From the NCBI GenBank assembly GCA_036844705.1, contig DAIUFH010000050.1:1-15974 (forward strand): a DNA stretch of 15,974 bases, in the 5' to 3' direction. This stretch comes from DAIUFH01 sp036844705. GTDB lineage: Bacteria > Bacillota > Clostridia > Tissierellales > Tissierellaceae. The notes beneath the pieces were generated by a model. That model worked only from the letters and a program-made list of their open reading frames with translations. It had not been told where the DNA came from and made no database searches. This document shows, one piece after another, positions 13,996 through 15,974 of this stretch (its first letter is position 1; every line of letters begins with the position of its first letter). The position numbers were made by a program, and so were the translations under genes.

Positions 13996-15360
13996 TTATC
14001 TTTGTATTTCCTTCACCTCTATTATCTCCAAAATACTTTTCGCATATCTATTTAAGTCCATATATTCAGTCTCAGCTTCTCCAATTTGATTGTCATATGG
14101 GTCGTTTCTTAAAAATTTCTTTTCTGGATAAAGAGGATATTGGAAGTAGTCATTAGCCACCATTCTAAATGGATCAAGATTACCAAAATAGAAATTCCAG
14201 CTAATTGTATCATTACTTCTTCTAGCTCCACCTCCGAAGGAAGGGTCAGCAAACAACCAGCCATAAGGCTCGATATAGAATTCTGCCCAATCATGGCATC
14301 CGATATAATATGGAGTTACATAAAGTCCAGATTGCCATCTAGCAGGTACACCGACGATTCTACATAATGTAATAAACAATATAGCTTGAACGCCACAGTC
14401 ACCTTTTAGATTATACGCACAGTATTCAGCAATAGATTCAATGGCAGCATATGGTCTCATATAGCTATATTGAACATTTTTAGTTATATAATCATAAATC
14501 AGTCTTGCTTTTCTAAGAGGATTTTTTTCATCCTTAATAATTTCTTGAGCTAGACTTACTAGGAATGGAGAAAATCTCACATGTGGTAAATCCTCGTTTA
14601 GATAAAATTTTGGTTGAGTATCTGATACCTTGTCGTATTCAGGGTTGTTATACTTAATATGATTCTCATATGAATATTCAACGGTAAATTCATTGTTTTT
14701 CTTTAATTCTTCCTCGAAGTAAATAGTTCTAGACGGATGATTTTCAGGTGTAATTTTTTTGACTTCATGGCTAGTCTTAATTATATTGATATTCTTAATT
14801 TGTTCAGCTGCCTTAGGAATAGGTAAATGAACCTTAATCTTATTACCCTTAATAGTCTCGTCTATATCTACCTTTAGACCAGTTTTCACATGAATAAAAA
14901 AGGACTTACCATCATTGTTTATAATTTCTTCAACAGTTTTTTTTCTTATTTCTTCAGATTTATCATAAGGATCTTTCTCAGATAATCTTTCTTTTAAACT
15001 TTTATTTACCTTAAGCATATTTTCAAAAAATCTTCTAGCCAATTTCATTTCGCCATTAATGAATACCCAATCAGCATATCTTTCATCGATTAATCCTCTA
15101 AATTCCTCTTCAGTAAAGCCTTCAATATTTTTCTTGCACTTTTCTAAAGCCTCATCAAAACTATAAGTATAGGTACTTTCCAGCATATTTAATCTCACTA
15201 ATTCATACTCAAGTCTTTCCTTAAGCAGGCTTGTAATGTTCCTCTTTAGATATAATTTTATAAGCTCTTTAGCTTTATCAGAATATCCTGCATATACATA
15301 TGCTCTAACATCTTCTGGCAATGAGACATTTAAGAAATTCATTTCATTTATTTTATCCAT
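13996..15360 (-). CDS. Transglutaminase-like (papain-fold) domain protein, cytoplasmic
   Basis: This 454-residue protein has a helical N-terminal region (about 1-145), a beta-rich middle (about 152-235), and a transglutaminase-like core (about 260-380). The catalytic triad is visible: Cys322 in KGDCGVQAILF, His356 in GCHDWAEFYI and Asp372 in FADPSF. Members of this superfamily may be proteases, amidases or crosslinkers, and the substrate here is unknown. No signal peptide or membrane helix is seen, so it is probably cytoplasmic. Its minus-strand ATG follows AGGAGGG by 5 nt. It stands alone between two blocks of heptamer arrays and palindromic elements and converges on the nrdDG-fRMsr operon. 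Confidence 0.85.
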   Translation of the reverse strand: MDKINEMNFLNVSLPEDVRAYVYAGYSDKAKELIKLYLKRNITSLLKERLEYELVRLNMLESTYTYSFDEALEKCKKNIEGFTEEEFRGLIDERYADWVFINGEMKLARRFFENMLKVNKSLKERLSEKDPYDKSEEIRKKTVEEIINNDGKSFFIHVKTGLKVDIDETIKGNKIKVHLPIPKAAEQIKNINIIKTSHEVKKITPENHPSRTIYFEEELKKNNEFTVEYSYENHIKYNNPEYDKVSDTQPKFYLNEDLPHVRFSPFLVSLAQEIIKDEKNPLRKARLIYDYITKNVQYSYMRPYAAIESIAEYCAYNLKGDCGVQAILFITLCRIVGVPARWQSGLYVTPYYIGCHDWAEFYIEPYGWLFADPSFGGGARRSNDTISWNFYFGNLDPFRMVANDYFQYPLYPEKKFLRNDPYDNQIGEAETEYMDLNRYAKSILEIIEVKEIQR

Positions 15361-15381
15361 TTTATCCCTCCTCTTAATATT

Positions 15382-15410
15382 AGATTACAACTTATGTAGC
15401 TTTATGACAA
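15382..15410 (-). promoter_or_regulatory. Possible promoter of the transglutaminase-like gene
   Basis: On the minus strand TTGTCA (-35, 5 of 6 consensus) is followed after exactly 17 bp by TAATCT (a weak -10 that keeps the important first two and last bases). It lies about 20 bp upstream of the start codon and just inside the flanking heptamer array. Confidence 0.4.
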
Positions 15411-15421
15411 GAGAAAAAAAC

Positions 15422-15526
15422 TAAGAGTTAAGAAGTAAGAATTAAGAGTTAAGAAGTAAGAGTTAAGAGTTAAGAGTTAAGAATTAAGAGTTAAGAGTTA
15501 AGAGTTAAGAATTAAAAGATAGAAGA
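15422..15526 (+). repeat. Tandem heptamer array, 13 units plus two decayed
   Basis: Thirteen in-phase units (15422-15512) of TAAGAGT, TAAGAAG and TAAGAAT are followed by TAAAAGA and TAGAAGA. This is the one array not placed behind a gene stop in the sense direction: it lies between the divergent starts of the transglutaminase-like gene and the final gene. Confidence 0.93.
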
Positions 15527-15528
15527 TT

Positions 15529-15674
15529 AGACCCGAGATCCTTCGTAAGCAGTGATATTGCTGTCCAGCTCAGGATGACAACTACTGGAGTCGTCATTCT
15601 GAATTTCAGCGAGAATCCTGGGTCTTACTAATCACTGCTAATGTCATTCTGAACCGCAGGTGAAGAATCTCGGG
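15529..15674. repeat. Palindromic dispersed element, copy 3, with an extra half unit
   Basis: AGACCC (15529-15534) pairs with GGGTCT (15620-15625), and GCTCAGGATGAC (15568-15579) faces GTCATTCTGA (15593-15602). A second half unit runs from GTCATTCTGA (15643) to ATCTCGGG (15674). It has the same architecture and direction as copy 2, with 52 of 55 identical bases in the core. No open reading frame of note lies inside. Confidence 0.82.
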
Positions 15675-15680
15675 TTTTAA

Positions 15681-15750
15681 TTGTGAATTGTGAACTATGA
15701 ACTGTGAATTGTGAATTATGAATTGCAATGTGAATTGTGAACTGTGAATT
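15681..15750 (+). repeat. Second type of tandem heptamer, YTRTGAA
   Basis: About ten units of TTGTGAA, CTGTGAA, CTATGAA or TTATGAA run in 7-bp phase, with one irregular unit (TTGCAATGTGAA, 723-734 of the 15,000s). The unit differs from TAAGARN but has the same period. It directly follows palindromic copy 3. Confidence 0.88.
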
Positions 15751-15763
15751 GTTATGCTATATT
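15735..15763 (+). promoter_or_regulatory. Promoter of the last gene, with its -35 inside the repeat
   Basis: TTGTGA (15735-15740), a 17-bp spacer and TATATT (15758-15763) with an extended -10 TG (15755-15756) form a credible sigmaA promoter 26 bp before the start codon. The -35 hexamer is part of a YTRTGAA repeat unit. Confidence 0.5.
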
Positions 15764-15789
15764 GTATATAAGACCAAAAGGAGGATATT

Positions 15790-15974
15790 ATGGAAATTAT
15801 ATCACAATTGCCAGAGATAATTAAAGAATGTGAAAGGAAAACAAAAGAACTTCTATCTATCATTCCTAATATAAATTCTACTGTAGAGGAGGATGACTTT
15901 ATAAAACAACAAAAATTCCTCAATCCTAATGTTCTATACCATAGTGACAACATTGATTCTATGGTAGATCTTAT
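15790..15974 (+). CDS. N-terminal fragment, possibly a site-specific DNA methyltransferase
   Basis: The ATG at 15790 follows AAGGAGG (15778-15784) by 5 nt. The 61 visible residues comprise a charged helix (SQLPEIIKECERKTKELLSI), an acidic linker, and FLNPNVLYHSDNIDSMVDL. The last part resembles the LxxGDNLxxMxxL-type stretch near the front of beta-class (type III Mod-like) adenine methyltransferases. The DPPY and FxGxG motifs needed for proof lie beyond the window, so the function is a guess from one short motif. That it is a real gene is well supported by the ribosome binding site and promoter. Confidence 0.6.
   Translation, partial: MEIISQLPEIIKECERKTKELLSIIPNINSTVEEDDFIKQQKFLNPNVLYHSDNIDSMVDL

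Noticed and set aside
15606..15953. A 115-residue minus-strand reading frame at the right edge
   Set aside because: It runs through two repeat types and antisense to a gene with a good ribosome binding site; its internal periodic peptide (HNSQF) is simply the translated repeat.

Overview
The window is AT-rich DNA with strong AGGAGG-type ribosome binding sites, tight gene spacing, U-tract hairpin terminators, and an oxygen-independent ribonucleotide reductase. Together these suggest an anaerobic low-GC Firmicute (Clostridia, possibly a Tissierellales-like lineage). The assignment rests on gene content and style; no rRNA or tRNA is present to confirm it.

Layout. (1) 1-1164: the tail of an unknown gene, a cold-shock protein gene, and a cytoplasmic parvulin-type prolyl isomerase, the last two each followed by a clear terminator. 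(2) 1279-5213: a five-gene, partly overlapping operon, nqrB-nqrC-nqrD-nqrE-nqrF, for a sodium-pumping NADH:quinone oxidoreductase-type complex. A terminator lies on each side, and neither nqrA nor rnfB/rnfC is present. (3) 5253-6661: a monocistronic divergent RelA/SpoT-fold gene with an extended -10 promoter and its own terminator. (4) 6767-9033: a large DUF4153-type membrane protein, then msrA. (5) 9040-9320: a 7-bp tandem array plus a palindromic dispersed element, running up to the start of a radical SAM/SPASM enzyme gene (to 10184). (6) 10212-13568: an operon nrdD-nrdG-fRMsr behind a sigmaA promoter overlapped by two NrdR boxes spaced exactly as that repressor requires. (7) 13566-13993: a convergent intergenic region made of heptamer arrays (interrupted by a 100-N assembly gap) and a second copy of the palindromic element. 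(8) 13996-15360 (minus): a transglutaminase-like protein. (9) 15422-15763: another heptamer array, a third palindromic element, and a different 7-bp array that appears to supply the -35 box for the last gene, a truncated and probable DNA methyltransferase.

How the genes fit together. The Nqr-type complex would couple NADH oxidation to ion export. NrdD/NrdG make dNTPs without oxygen. MsrA and the free-methionine-R-sulfoxide reductase repair oxidised methionine, the latter co-transcribed with the oxygen-sensitive glycyl-radical enzyme. The RelA/SpoT-like protein may belong to stress signalling, but its substrate-binding motif is altered.

Most worth following up: the nqrA-less Nqr operon; the 7-bp tandem arrays that start at or just after gene stop codons and accompany a palindromic dispersed element; and the radical SAM gene whose best start by Shine-Dalgarno spacing is ATT, because the ATG candidates lie inside or at the edge of the repeat.
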